Assembly: GCA_024803745.1 (NCBI GenBank)
Contig: JANJXV010000024.1
Coordinates: 22,171,927-22,235,926 of the forward strand
Direction: 5' to 3'
DNA length: 64,000 bases
From: Megascapheus bottae
Lineage: Eukaryota; Chordata; Mammalia; Rodentia; Geomyidae
Part shown: in pieces, positions 49,015-62,505 of the stretch
Layout of the letters: each line of letters begins with the position of its first letter
Numbering within the stretch: the first letter of the stretch is position 1
The notes under the pieces: model-generated
Seen by the model: only the letters and a program-made list of their open reading frames with translations
Told to the model about the DNA's origin: nothing
Database searches by the model: none
Translations under genes and position numbers: made by a program

Positions 49015-49560
49015 TTATGACCACATAGGGTTGGTTCCAGAGATACAAGGCTGGCTTAATACTTGAAAATTAATCAATGTATTGTACCGTGTTAACAGAC
49101 TAAGGAAGAAAAAAGTCACAAGATTATTTCAATAGATCAACATTAGAAGAACAAATGAGCCAATTTAAAAAAATGGGCAATTGACATGAAGAGCTATTTT
49201 ACTAAATAGAATATAAATGTGGCAATTAAGCAGATTTTAAACGACGATCTATTAGCTCTTTAGGGGAGTACAAATTAAAAATTTCAATGGGGTATTACCA
49301 TCTACCTACCCAAGTGGCTAAAACCAATCACAACAATGAAATGCTAAAGCATATGTATAGAAACTAGATCATTCAAATGTTGGTGGGAATGAAAAACAGC
49401 ATACTTACATGAAGAAATATATATATATATACATATATTCACACAAACATTTGCAGTAATTTCATCCATAAGAGACAAAGTGAAACAGGTCATATTTCTT
49501 AAATGAGAGAATGGATAAACTGTAGTAATACATACCATACAACAACATTAGGCAATACTT
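49015..49560 (+). mobile_element. Old L1 ORF2 fragment, internally deleted
   Basis: Begins in the RT region (TTCCAGAGATACAAGGCTGG, AATCAATGTATTGTACC), then jumps at about 49145 to the ORF2 C-terminal part (GTTGGTGGGAATG). Plus orientation, frame destroyed. Confidence 0.65.
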
Positions 49561-50483
49561 TAGATTGTTCTGTTTCACTATCATTTCCAGTGTCCACCTT
49601 GTATATTTGCACTATAGTCTTGCAGGATGATGCAAGGAAAAACTGAGTAAAGGGTTTGTGGGTCTCTCTGGCTTGTACCTTCCAATTGCCTGAGAATCAC
49701 AAAATATCTCACAACTTGAAATTTAATGCAAGCATGTTTTTCAACTCGCAAGATCAGTGCTATAATCACCCCCCTCAATAGACGAGGCAGGGGAGTTGGT
49801 TTGATTTTGATTGCAAGCAACAGAATCTGTTCTACAGAGTTCCACCGGGAAAGAAATCAGTTCAATGAGATTTGGATGTTCATCATTTCTGATGATGAAC
49901 CCCAGCAAGACAGAACTAGTGTGTGCCGCAAGAATGCCGGGAGCCCAGGGTGCTCTATCCCACATGGCCTGGCTGCCACCGCAACCAGATATTGCAATTC
50001 CCTTCGGTGCCCAGGGAACACTCAGCAGAGGTTCTGGCTGACATTAAATATTCTTCCTCCCATTTTCACCTTGCAATTGAAGTCCATTGCTGGTGCTTCT
50101 GATTGGAAAGGCCAGGTGCAAGCATGTGCCGGACTGAAAGGGAGTCTGGGAGAGCAACCTGTGACATACAATATGGGATATTCTTCAAATGTAGCATCGT
50201 TTAAAAGGCCCTTGTCAGTCAAAAAATATAGCAAAGCATTACATAGCAACATCAATCTTTGCAACAAAAATTCTGTTCCACTTTTTCAAAATCCCCCCCA
50301 AAAATCTTTACATTCTGATGACTAGGGAAAATTAAGGAAGGGAGTTTATTTCTTCAATATGTATCTTCCTCTCTTCTTCAGTTCCTTTTTGCTAGATTTG
50401 ATATTGATATACTATCCTTTTTATAGAAAATCTGGCATTCCACTTACCTTTTTAAATTAAATTGATTTATACACGCTAACTTT

Positions 50484-50935
50484 TTTATTTTACCCGTCCT
50501 GACACTTGAAGTCTGGGCCTGGGCACTGTCCCTGAGCTCCTCTTTGCTCAAGGTTGGCACTGTACCACTTGAACCACAGCCCCACTTCCAGCTTTTTCTG
50601 TGATTAGCTAGAAATAAGAATCCCATGGCCTGGGGCCGGGAGTTTGGCCTAGTGGTTAAAGTGCTTGCCTAGCATGCACGAAGACCCGGGTTCGATTCCT
50701 CGGTACCACATACATAGAAAAAAGCCGGAAGTGGTGCTGAGGCTCAAGTGGTAGAGCTCTAGCCTTGAGAAAGTCCAAGGACAGTGCTCAGGCCCTGAGC
50801 TCAAGCCCAGGACTGGCAAAAAAAAAAAAAAAAAAAAAAAAAAAGAATCCCATGGCCTGATCCTCAGACCTCAACTTCCTGAATAGCTAGGATTACAGAT
50901 GTGATCCACCAGCACCCAGCATGTGCCTAGCATTT
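50484..50935 (-). mobile_element. 7SL/B1-headed Geo SINE, split by a younger SINE
   Basis: The older element in minus orientation occupies 50484-50632 and 50860-50935; the IDL-Geo copy at 50633-50842 and its target duplication interrupt it. Confidence 0.8.
50633..50842 (+). mobile_element. IDL-Geo dimeric SINE, full length, nested
   Basis: Near-consensus copy with a 24-base A tail and a perfect 17-bp duplication AAGAATCCCATGGCCTG at 50616-50632 and 50843-50859, inserted into an older Geo-bearing SINE. Confidence 0.95.
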
Positions 50936-51297
50936 TAAACTGGCTTTAGCATTCTCCATTACTGTATATTCTCTACATTTCTAATTTTATTTTATTTTTA
51001 TTTTTATGATAAGATTTTTAATTATTGAAAACTCAAAAAGCACTTGCAATACAGGGCCCAGCAATAAATGTTATGAATTCTCCATTCTCCATTCCACCTA
51101 TTCCCATTGTAAGTCGGGTGTGCAATTTACATGACAGTCACAGTACAATTTTATGTGAGGTGTCCCTGATCTATGCCAGTTAAATTATTTCATTGCCCTG
51201 AGCAATGTAGTTAGTTCAGGCAGAGCCATATCTATGCCCAGCAGTACCTGGCAGTTCATTGCCTCAGAAATAAACACATGGACAACAATGACCAAGC

Positions 51298-51515
51298 TTT
51301 AAGGAAGAGGGAAGGAAAGGAGGGAGGAGAGAAGGGAAGAGAAGAGATGAGACTTAAGAAGAGGGAATGGGAAGGAGGGCAGAAAAGAAGGAAAGGGAAA
51401 GGGGAACAAAGGAAGGAAAGGAGGGGTAAGACAGGAGAAGAGAGAAAAAAAGAAGGAAGGGGAGAAGCAGAAAGGAGAAAGGAGAAGAGAAAGAGAGAGG
51501 AGGGAAGAGGATGGG
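51298..51515. repeat. GA/GGAA-rich purine tract
   Basis: About 215 bases almost entirely A/G on the plus strand, ending at a B1-like sequence. Confidence 0.9.
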
Positions 51516-51650
51516 AGGTGGTACACACCTGTAACCCAAGATACTCAGGATACCATGACAGATTGAGTTAGAAGACCAACAGAGAGTGAACAAGAGAAGC
51601 TCTACCCTAGCCCCACAATCCAGGCTTGGCTGGCACAAAGGATAAAATAG
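51515..51650 (+). mobile_element. Degenerate B1-like SINE
   Basis: GGTGGTACACACCTGTAACC and AAGATACTCAGGATACCATG resemble a B1 head; the body is diverged. Confidence 0.5.
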
Positions 51651-52674
51651 TTTAGCTCCAGCTGCTAGAATTATCTGGAAACCTATCCAGAAATAGAGTG
51701 TATATACAGGAGATAGAATTAAACATAGACAGAAACCAACATTAGAGCCCCTAGTCCCAGATTTACAGAGGACTCGTCCAAGTTATTTTTCAATTCTTAA
51801 TTAAACAAGGTAAGATCTGCCTATATTTCTCACTGGGACTGTGAGAATATGTATTATACTTCTAAGCCAATTCTAAATCTACTTGTGTGGCTAACTTTGT
51901 CATGGATCTCCTGGATAAGTATCCTTTCTGGGAACCTGAAATTTCCCAAGCAAGTCCTATTTTGAAGTACAATTTTCTTACTTTGCTTTCCAGATTGTCC
52001 TCTAAATTTTTCTGAAGCCTGTGGTCCATAAATATAGCATTACGGATGTAGCTCGATTTTAGCACAGCAGTCTGAGTTCTGGTGCCAACACTACATTGAA
52101 CTATAAGACTGTTCTTGGATTTACTGAATCTATATTTAAAAGACTAGTAGGTTGCTTCTGCTTGGAATGCCTAATCACTTCTGATAAGTGTCTGAACCAC
52201 ACTCTATCTGCCCCTTCCCCAGAGAAGAATGATGTCTGTCTGTGGCCAACTAAAGCCACAGTCACTCTACCCAGGCTAGTAACAGTGCATCTACCGAACC
52301 ACACAAGAAGTGCAGTTTCTCCTCAGCTAAACTTGAGCACATCCTATGTCTCTGAGGGCCATGGGGTGTTATGATGAACCCCAACCCCTCTCCTAATATT
52401 TCCATACACACAATGCCTAGAGAGCACAGAAGCCATTCAGTGACCGTTTGACCCTTTCTTGGATCTAAGAAAGGAATGGGAGAGGGGTGGGTTGAAAGTA
52501 GAAAACTTTATTCATGTCTTGAAATTTACTCAGAGAAATAAAGAATGCATTCTACTTCCCTCACAGAAGTGGAAAGACATTATCCATTCTCATATCATAG
52601 ATGCAAGTACTACTTACAGCCTTGAGACTTAGGAAAGAAATAGGATGTGGAATGAAGTGGCAGTAATAGGAGTG

Positions 52675-52676
<2 letters not shown>

Positions 52677-52761
<85 letters not shown>
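52677..52761. repeat. (GA)n microsatellite
   Basis: About 42 uninterrupted GA units. Confidence 0.97.
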
Positions 52762-52766
<5 letters not shown>

Positions 52767-52954
52767 CCAAAGCCAGATAAGATTTGTTCATTGATTCCAT
52801 GTGAGATGAGATAGGGTATGCCTAACATAATGCTGATAGTGGAGGCCTATGTACATGGTGAAGCCATTTTCTGAGAGAAAGAAAATTGATGAAGGAACTG
52901 GTAGCCAGTAAATGCTTTTTGAAGTGACTGGTTTTAATGCTTACATTCACAGGC

Positions 52955-53310
52955 TGTTCTGGTAAGAATGGGCATCATCAAGTATATAAACAACAGCATG
53001 GATGTGGGGGAAAAGAATGTTCATACACTGGTGCTGAGAATGTTGCAACCATTGTGGAAAGTAATTTGGAGAATCCTCAAAAAAAACCCAAAAACTAAAC
53101 ATAGAACTGCTGTATGATCCAGTGCTATCGCTTTGGGCACATATGCAAGGGCTGGTGAGTTTGGATACAGTAAAGATACTTGTGCACCCATGTTTACTGT
53201 TACGTCAGTCATCATAGCCAAGTTATTAAGTTATGGAAACAGTCCAGTGGCCTTTAGTGAGCAAATGGGTTATGTGTAAGTTCATGGCTGCTTATTAGAG
53301 ATTGAAGTAC
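52955..53310 (+). mobile_element. Old L1 ORF2 C-terminal fragment
   Basis: Plus-strand segment with the CAACCATTGTGGAAAGTAAT and GAACTGCTGTATGATCCAGT landmarks of the ORF2 C-terminus. Confidence 0.65.
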
Positions 53311-56089
53311 AGATGTTCAATATGAAGGTAAATAAAAACACTTAAAGCTCAAGTGAATGAGGCCAACGGTATCACAGGTTTGGAATCTGAGTGTAGATGA
53401 ATTGTTTTAGAAGCCAAAGAACGACGGGTGGGATATGCATGTGATCTTCTTTCCAACATTTGGTGGTCAATAGGAAGAAGCTGTCAAAAGAGATTAATTT
53501 GGTGAGTAACATTTATCTATGTGTGTGTACATATGCAAGTGTGTATTCATGCTTTCTAATTGGAAGTATCAACTTGGAAAATTCATATAGATAACCTGAT
53601 GCCCCAGAGTATTCTCAGTCTTTTGAATTATACTTGTCAGAGATTAATCACTCTTCTTCTCTTATCAAATGACCTACTCTTTGTTTTGTGGAAATTAAAC
53701 CATTCATTTTCCAGATTATTATTTTATGCATGCATATTACTTGTTAAATATTTTATTAGATTAATCATTTTGTTCTGTTCTAGAATTTATGGTCTATTAC
53801 ATTTTTCATTAATAGCTCCTTTTTTTCTCCTTCTTATTAAAGACCTTTAAATGAGTACATTTTCTTCTAAACACTGTTTTGGCCACTCCCCATCACATTT
53901 TGAGTGTTCTCATTATTGCTTTATAATAGATATTTATTGCATTCTTAATTTCTTTTCCAAGTCAATCTTTACTTAAAATAAATACTTTAATAGCGATAGA
54001 AATGAAGCAATTTGTTAATATTTTTATTATTAATTCCTTCTTTAAATGTGTTATGGTTAACAAATGTGTTGGGCAGAATTCTTGCTACTAGAAGATAGGT
54101 GGTTGATAACTTTAACATTCTTTTTATGACCTATGTAAGATTTTAGGAGGTAAGAGTTACACTCAAATATATTTTCAATTGTACTGAACTAATTTTCCAA
54201 ACACTCTTAAAATTTCTTGAGTAAATAAATCTTGGCTTTCCTATTCCAAAGCATTAGTGATTCTTTGGGGGAGATCTCTGCCCAAAATAATTATTTTAGA
54301 GGTCTTAATATTGCTTTCCATTATAGGGAAAGGAGCCTCTGTTATGTTCTATTGCTCACAATAGATTATTGTAGAGTGTGGATGAGATCTCTGAGTTGCT
54401 GCTTTCTTGTCATGTTGACTGATACATTGAATTTCTGCCTCCATTCCTGCCAATATTCTGTCTAGGGCAGATCCCAGTTGATCTGTGCAAACTCCTTGAT
54501 TCCTTGGCAACAGATAGAGATGAATCACTCCCAGTTACTCATCCAAGTTACTACCTGGTGCTGACATTTCCTGTGTTTATACCTGCTACTATTTAGGGTC
54601 TTTTCAAAACAATGAATCGTGTCAGAAGAGCAAAACACTTTTGGCTTTCTTCTAACACATGCAGGAAGAAAAGTAGAGGTGGCATGCTTACTACCTGAAC
54701 TTGGAGTGTTCACATACAGTCCAGTTCTGGGAAACTCAGATCTCACACTCTACTGGCTTTGCATTAGTCCAGGTTATCAGAGTCACAAAGGTCAAAAGCA
54801 GATTCCCTGTGTAAGTGCTTATGAGGGAAGATGATTGCCTGTGGAGAAATACAGGGAGGAATCCAGAAGGGTTAGAAAAAGTCACAATGCAGATTGGACC
54901 TCGGGTGAAAGAGAAAGGCAGGAAAAGTGGTCAGAAGCTTTCTAATGGAAATATAAATATTAGGTTCCTTTGTAAAGCTTTGCACTACCTTGTCCACCTC
55001 TCAATATGTCTCATTCATTCTTCACTTTTGTTTCATGCTTGGTTTTGAACCTAGCACTACGTTGACTACGCTGTAAATCAGTTGGCTCCACAGTTCTCAA
55101 GAGCATATGTTTTCCCCACCATCGTATTTATCATTTAAAGACTGAATGTATTTTTGAATTCTTAACCAGTGTGTTTCTGGCTGTGAAAGGCAGAAACCCA
55201 ACCTGAACTGATTTAGTCAAAAGGAGAATTGTTTCCTCATGGAACCACAAGATGGAAGTAGAGCAGTGGTAGATTTGAACCATTAAACCCTGTCTCTCAC
55301 CACAGTTTCTTTGTAAGAGTGGCTCCCTTAACCTTGCATATCCTGGCTTCCTCCTATCTACGGGGACAGCTGTGGGGATGCATCTTCAAGTGCCACCATG
55401 GAAGAAGAAAGGGCTCTCTACCCTTCAGAATCCAGGTGGAAATGTGCTAACAAAGAGCAGTGATTGAATCTTGCAAACCTCCACGATGAGAGGTGATTGT
55501 CCCTAGGGAGGGCAGGGGGCAGGGACGTCTCCTACGCCCATCACTCCATCAGGAGAGGGCAGTTGTAGAACCTTCAAGCCAAATGTTTTCAGAGGTGAAC
55601 ATGACTTTCCCCAAGGGAGGGGCACGCTGCCCCGGGGAAGAAAGAACAGGTTGTAGGTAGAACAGAAGCTGTCATTCTAGTAACTTTTCCTCACCCATAG
55701 AACTTGTACAGAAATTACCTTTAAACCTGAGAGAGATCATTATGCTCCATTTTCTTGTTCTGTCACTTCATGTCTTTTAGCTCAATTATAATTTAAATTC
55801 AAATATGTTAGTCATCTCCCCCCACACACACTTCCCCTTTAACTTTTCAGGATTAACAGCCACATTCACGCTCTCCACAGTTTGGTTGGCAACACTATAG
55901 CACATTTTTCCAGTCATATCCTAATCCCCCTGCATACACACATGTGCCCACGTAGGCACAGACACATACACTTTGAATATCTATTTATCTAGTTACAGAT
56001 GACATCTAGTTGGGAGGCAGAGATCAGGAAGAGGGCTGTTTGAGGGCACAGGGAAAAAGATCTCCAGACCTCATTGCAACAGAAAAAAT
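53311..56089. other. Unannotated AT-rich intergenic sequence
   Basis: No gene seen. A stretch at about 55185-55470 (AGAAACCCAACCTGAACTGA start) resembles an ancient mammal-wide interspersed repeat, but I cannot name the family. Confidence 0.45.
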
Positions 56090-56290
56090 AATAATGGATG
56101 TGGTGACATGTGTCTCAATATCCCAGCTAAGGCAGGAAGTGTAAATAGACTAGTAGCCCAGGAGAATCTGAGCAAAAGAGTGACCCTATTTCAGAGAACC
56201 AAACAAAAAAGGGCTGGAGGCATGGCTCATGGGGTAGAGTGCCTATCACAAGTACCTAGATGCAAGGGCCATAAAAGTTTACAGGTATGT
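56090..56290 (+). mobile_element. Composite B1-like plus ID-like SINE
   Basis: GTGGTGACATGTGTCTCAAT to a CAAACAAAAAA linker (B1-like), then GGGCTGGAGGCATGGCTCAT and GGTAGAGTGCCTATCAC (ID-like). Confidence 0.6.
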
Positions 56291-56529
56291 TTATGTCATT
56301 TATCATATATACCACCCAGCCACGTATAATGTTCTACAACTTCATTTTTCTTTCGGTTTAAAGCAGATTTATCCTTTTTATGTATCGTATTTTTTCCAAA
56401 ATGTGCATAGTCCTCTTTTACTAGACATTGAATTCCTTCCAGCTTTACTATCTCAAAGCAAAGAACGTGTATGCTTCCAGCAGCCCACGTGCCAACTGAC
56501 AAACAAATTTAAAAAGTGCTCTCTCGATG

Positions 56530-57310
56530 TCATGTTATTTACCCATTGGGAAGAACATTATGTCATTTGCAGAGAAATGGATGGACCTGGCGGGGTGGGG
56601 AGGGTGGATATGTTACATGAAGCAAGTCGGGCTCAGAGAAACAAAGGGCTGAATTTTCTCTCATATATAGAAGTTAGATCTAAATTATAAACGTAGACGA
56701 AAACATACACAGGGTCATAGAACTAAAGGATGGCATGCTTATGGGTGGATCACAAAGGCATAACTTCTCTGAGCAATTAACTGACAAGTTAACAGAATGA
56801 ATACCAGGAAGCTGAATTACATCTTGTCTGAGCAGTTGAGGGGGGGTGGGGTGGGAGGAGAGACAGACCAGTGAAAAGAGGAAGGCTGGTCAAGGTGCTT
56901 ATGTGAAAATAGGACCAGGGAATTGAAAAGGGGGTAGGGTTGGATACCTGAGAGGAGAGTGATGGAAGAGATGACACTGATCAAAATACATTGTATAGAC
57001 AAGATGGCCTCTCTCTTTCTCTCCCTCTCTCCCCCCCCTCTCTCTCCCTCCCTCCCTCCCTCTTGAACTGTTTTTGTTGCTCTTTCTGTCTTCTTTGTTT
57101 ATCTGTCTTTGGGAATGTAAGGGGAGGAATGGAGGGGAAAAGAGTGAACAAATGCAGCAATAGCACTCACTGATTGAAAATGAGCTATACAACTTTGGGG
57201 TGGGGATGTGAGAGAAGGGGTGACATGATCCCCCCAATGTACTCTTTACCTCACTTATATAACTAACACTTCTGTACATCACCTTCATAATAACAAGTAT
57301 GTTAAAATAT
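56530..57310 (+). mobile_element. Old L1 3' end, plus orientation
   Basis: Begins with AACATTATGTCATTTGCAGA and AAATGGATGGACCTGGCGGG (ORF2 end); a C/T tract at 57009-57063; ends CTTCTGTACATCACCTTCAT. The last 200 bp are related to 63500-63755. Confidence 0.5.
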
Positions 57311-57440
57311 AACAGGCTAGACGTAGTATGCTCATAAATTGACATGTGGAATTAAAACCTCTTTGTAGAATGATTTAAAGATAATGAAAGAAGAAAGGCA
57401 CCGCCGTGCTAAACAACTTTTTAGGAGTATTGTGTTTTCA

Positions 57441-57745
57441 CAAAAGCCATATAATGAATGAGTGTCCTTAATGTACTATGTTATCTCTCATGTCTTTTGC
57501 CATCCCTTGGTTATATCATATTGTTACAACATTTCACCTTGCTATCTGATATATTTTATATGTGCTTAATTGGTTATATGAAATTGGATAGGGAAGGGGG
57601 GAAATCAAAAAGAGCGGTGGGAGGGGGGAGGGAAATGGGACCATGTCATGAGAAAGGGTGTCAATGTTTGTGAAGTAATACAATTTCTATCTGGTGAATA
57701 TAGTGTAACCCTCTATTAATTACAATAAAAATAAATTATAAAAAA
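57441..57745 (+). mobile_element. L1 3' end insertion, plus orientation
   Basis: 5'-truncated L1 3' UTR ending AATTACAATAAAAATAAATT, with a perfect 16-bp duplication GAGTATTGTGTTTTCA at 57425-57440 and 57746-57761. Confidence 0.93.
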
Positions 57746-58038
57746 GAGTATTGTGTTTTCAGGAAGGATACAATATACTTGCGCATATAACTCTGTGCCC
57801 TCATGTGAGAATATCTAGAAGAACAATTCCTAGAAATGGATAGTCAGGTCAAAGAGTATGGCAGCAATATTCTTTATTACGCTAGCAAGGTTAATCATTA
57901 TGTGACCATCTCTTTTATTCCAAACTGTTCTAGATTAATCACTTTTGTAGTTTCTTTGTTAGCAGCTATCCATTTCTCTAAGTACTTGTGAGTTTTGGAG
58001 TCAATACAGAGAATTTGCAATTGCTTCTGGACTCCCAT

Positions 58039-58069
58039 ATACATATATATATATATACGTATATATATA

Positions 58070-58142
<73 letters not shown>
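58039..58142. repeat. Compound (AT)n(GT)n(AT)n(GA)n microsatellite
   Basis: AT-rich block with a short GT insert, then about 20 GA units. Confidence 0.97.
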
Positions 58143-58148
<6 letters not shown>

Positions 58149-59146
58149 GTCTTTTGCCAGAACAGGTTTGTCTGGCCTCATTTTGGGGCATATCTACTGC
58201 CAATTTTTCTATGTTGATGTTTACATTTGTTGAAGCTCAGTGTTGTTATTTCACTGCATTCAATAGAGAAATCTCTGACCAGTTATTTTGGCATCGTGAT
58301 GAAGTCTTCAGTTGAGAATTTTAAAAAATAGACTAAATCGCCAGCAATCTGAAACATATCATTGTGTTTATCAGAGAGCCAAAGTTTGAGACTTAATTTT
58401 AATCATGAAAGGTTTTTATATTTCATTCATATATGGAGTATGAAAGACTGTCTCCATAAATCCTATTAAACCTATCTGAATGTCTCCCCAGCTCCTTCAA
58501 GGTCAGCATTAGAAAATCCTGTCATACAGAAATGATCTCTGAGAAAGTTTGCTCTTGTATTAGATAAACAAAATGCCTTCAGATCGTGACTTAGCTTGGT
58601 GGCAGCTCTTTGCATTACATGTCTCCTGATTGTAAATGAACATGTTACTTGCCTTTCAAAAGGCCCTGTCCTTTCTTATTGATTGTGTGAGTAAATCATT
58701 TTATCCAACTGGATTTTATTGTTTCCAATAAATAAATAATAGATGAAAGGAAGTCTAATAGACTTGCTGTGCGCAAACTATCTAAACTTCATTTAGTTCA
58801 TGTCTTTGGGGTTTCTATTTTGTTTGCTTGCAGGCTTATTTTGATATTTTCTGGTTCTTAGCTTTATTTCAGAAAGTCAGGTAGCTGAATTTTATATAAG
58901 CATGTATAATGTATAGACTATATAGATGTATATATTATGTATATGTTAGTTCTGATACCTAGGCATTTAAGATAATAGAGCATCATAAAAACAGACATTT
59001 TGAGTGCCAGAATATCAAAGGAGATATAACTATACTCAATATTAAAACACCAAAACATAATATATTCACATGATTCAAAAGGAAAAACTGAATTAAATGT
59101 TCCTCATTTGTCCACCAGCCACCTGATTCCCCTTCCATTCTGGCCA

Positions 59147-59352
59147 TTTTTTTTTTTTTTTTGCGAGATCTGGAGACTGAACTCAGGGTCTGAACACTGT
59201 CCTTGAGATTTTTTCAAGGCTAGATAAAGCACTACCACTTGAGCCACAGCACCAGTTCTGGCTTTTCTATATATGTGGCATGGAGGAATCGAATCCCAGT
59301 CTTCATGTATCCTAGGCAAGCACTCTACCACTAGGCTAAATTCCCGGCCCCC
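59147..59352 (-). mobile_element. IDL-Geo dimeric SINE, older copy
   Basis: Complete from T run to GGCCCC but with more substitutions than the other copies; target duplication not clear (at most CCATT). Confidence 0.88.
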
Positions 59353-59439
59353 ATTATAGCCAATTTTATCAACTTCTTATGTCTTCATGCTGCATTGTGT
59401 ATGCATTTAAGCATATATAAATAAATATCCATGGTGCAT

Positions 59440-59620
59440 GGGCTATAAGTTCACTGTTCATGAGGCAGAGACAGGAGGACCCCAGGTTGCAAGCAAGCCT
59501 AGGTACAGAGTGAATTCAAGGACATCCCGAGCAAGACTGTCTCAAACACTAACAAAACAAAATCAAAGGCTATGGTGTAGTGCAAAGGTATAAGGCCCAG
59601 AGTTTTACCTCAAGGATATA
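59440..59620 (+). mobile_element. Old composite SINE (B1-like plus ID-like)
   Basis: GAGGCAGAGACAGGAGGACC and GACTGTCTCAAACACTAACA (B1-like), then a short diverged ID-like part with AAGGCCCAGAGTTT. Confidence 0.5.
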
Positions 59621-61450
59621 TATGCAAATACTTACAAACATACCACTTTTTTCTTTCAGATATAGGTTCTATACCTTGCAGATTATTATATACACAAAAC
59701 ATAAAATATCTGAACTTTCTCCTCCTCCCCCTTTTTCTCCTCCTCCCCCTTCTCCTCCTCCTCCTCTCTCTCCTTCTCCTCCTCTCTCTCCTTCTCCTCC
59801 TCCTTTTGACATGCTCTTGTTCTATTCTGCGTAAGACTCAGGCTGAACTTAAAAAACTTGTGAATCTCCTTCTTCAATTTCCCAAGTGCCCAGACTACAG
59901 GCATCTAACACTATGTCCTACTTTTTGTTTCCTTTTTTTAATGGCTCCAAATTATTTCATTGTATGAACATGCCTTTATTTATTTTGCTGTTCTCTACTG
60001 ATAAATATTTAAGCTGCTTTCACTCTTTGGCTTCTACAACTAATAATGCATTTAATAATCAAATACATACATAATTTCCCTGAAGCAGAATATCTGAATA
60101 ATAATTTCTAAAAGAATTGTGACTAGGAAAACAAGTTTTGGCATTCGCAACTTTGATAGATATTATGAAACAGCTCTTTGTACAGGTAATTTTGTTGTCC
60201 CTATTTTCTCTCAGGGTATCAGAAAACTCACTGGCATTTGATAATTTAACAAATGGAAAGTAGTATCTTAATAAATTCTAAATTTTCACTTTTCTCCTTA
60301 TGAATGACAATGAAGGTAATTTTTATATTTTTTTCTCATTTTAACTAATTTGTTTATGTTTTTTCATGATGATTTATCCATTAGATAAATCAACTTGTTA
60401 TGCTTTGGATTGCAAGTGTGTTTTCTAGCTTTTTCTTTTAGATATTCGATATATCATTGTTGGTAGGAAAATGGTTTTTTTTTTAAATAAATATAATGAG
60501 ATTGGATTTGCTAACCTTTCCCTTTCTTATTTCTCTATTGTGTTCTATACTTGAAAATACCTGTTCCTATATACGTTTTAAGTGGGCCATACTTTATTGA
60601 CATTGCCAATTTTGTGAACAAGACAGTTACTCTTTTTTTTTTTCATGAAGTAAGATCAATTTAATCTGACAATACATGTACCCACACATCTTCATCTTGG
60701 AAATGCAGTATTTCAAGCTTCAGCCAGTGATGGTTATTCCTACTTCACCTTCACATTTGTTATGTAGAACAAAGCATTTGCTTTGAATTGTCTTCAGCAT
60801 CAGATGTGGTTCAGGCTGGCCTTCTGCCAGAAAGCCACCATAATGTTTTGAGGAAGGCACCTTTTATTTTGTATCCTAAACGTATCATGCTTTTATATTT
60901 AAGTATTTGATCTGCCTGAAATTCACTGTGGAAAACATATAATTGTGGATTTAAGTCAAGGCATCTAGATGGTTGCCTACTCTGTTTCATCAAGTATGGA
61001 ATAATACATTTATTCCCACTGAGTATCCATGTTTTAAATACAGCTATATAGTCTATTTTCACATATATATATATATCTTCATTAGACTTCTTTTTTAATA
61101 TCTCTTATTTTCCGAGTAAAAATTTAACTAGAAAGTATTGATATTTTCACATGTGATTGAACATTTTTATGGATACGTTTAAAGGATGGAGTGCATTATT
61201 GAATATATTCCCCTCTTGTCTGAGTCTTTCTTTTGAGTTTCTTCAGGAACATTTTGAAGCTCACTGTATGTAAATCTTTACTTGTTAAGTCTATTCTTAG
61301 TAGTACTTTATTTCTTGTTGTTATTTTTATAAATAAGGTCTTTTCCAGACTTCATATTTCCTAACTGGATTTGTTTGTTTACGTGAAGGCATCAGATTTT
61401 GAATATAAATTTTGTATCCACATTACTGAGTTCTCTTATTATTCTCAGCT
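59621..61450. other. Unannotated AT-rich intergenic sequence
   Basis: Apart from the pyrimidine tract at 59709 and an old L1-like patch at about 59930-60120, nothing recognisable; no gene. Confidence 0.45.
59709..59806. repeat. (CTC)n-rich pyrimidine tract
   Basis: CTCCTC and CTTCTC units, about 100 bp, pure C/T on the plus strand. Confidence 0.9.
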
Positions 61451-61454
61451 TATT

Positions 61455-62505
61455 TTCTTTTTTTATATATTTTTATTGTAATTAATAGAAGGGTTACATT
61501 ATATTTGCCAGATAGAAGGTGCATTACTTCACATACATTGATACCCTTTCTCATGTCTTGGTCCCCATTTCCCTCCCCCCACCCCCACCTTTCATCTTGT
61601 TTTCCCCCCTTCCCTATCCAGTTTCAAATAACCAAATACACATATATCCAATATATCAGATAACAAAGTGAAATACTGTAACAATATGAGATAACCAAGA
61701 GACAGCAAAAGAGATGAGAGATAACATAGTACATTAAGGACAACAGTCACTCATTATATGGCTTTTGTTTCCTTACCCTGGAGTTCCTTACATTTAGTGT
61801 CGTACTATTTGGCCTAATGTCTCTAGATTTTGTTCTATTGTAAATCTTTGCTAGGAGAGCCCAAGGTTTCTACTGATTATGACAAATGAGGGAGACTATT
61901 GGGCCTATGTTCCTTTGAGTCTGACTTACTTCACTTAATATGATTTTTTCTAAGTCTTTCCATTTCCTAACAAATGGGGCGATGTCATTCTTTCTGACAG
62001 CAACATAGAATTCCATTGTGTATAAATACCACATCTTGTTGATCCACTCATCAATTGAGGGACATCTGGGTTGGTTCCATATCTTTGCTATGGTAAATAG
62101 TGCTGCAATGAACATCACTGTGCTAGTGGATTTAATATGCCCTTGTTTCTGGATGATTGGGTAAATGCCAAGTAGTGGAATTGCTGGGTCATAGGGAAGC
62201 TCTATGTTTAGTCTTTTGAGGAACTGCCATACTGCTTTTCATAGTGGTTGAACGAGTTTGCACTCCCACCAACAGTGTAGTAGTGATCCCTCCTGGCCAC
62301 ATCCCCTCCAGCATTTGTTGGTATTAGTTTTCTTGATCCTGGCCATTCTAACTGGAGTGAGGTGGAATCTTAGAGTTGTTTTGATTTGCATTTCTTTTAT
62401 GACCAGAGATGTTGAGCATTTCTTCATGTGTCTATAGGCCATTCTTATTTCTTCTTCAGAGAAGATTCTCTTTAAGTCTTTGGTCCATCTTTTAATGGGA
62501 TGGTT
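61455..62505 (-). mobile_element. L1 insertion, ORF2 C-terminus and 3' UTR, minus orientation
   Basis: Same family as the copies at 36544 and 39358: 3' UTR, then ORF2 C-terminal codons ([33 protein letters not shown]). 5' end cut at about 62505. Frame broken; clear target duplication not found. Confidence 0.92.
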
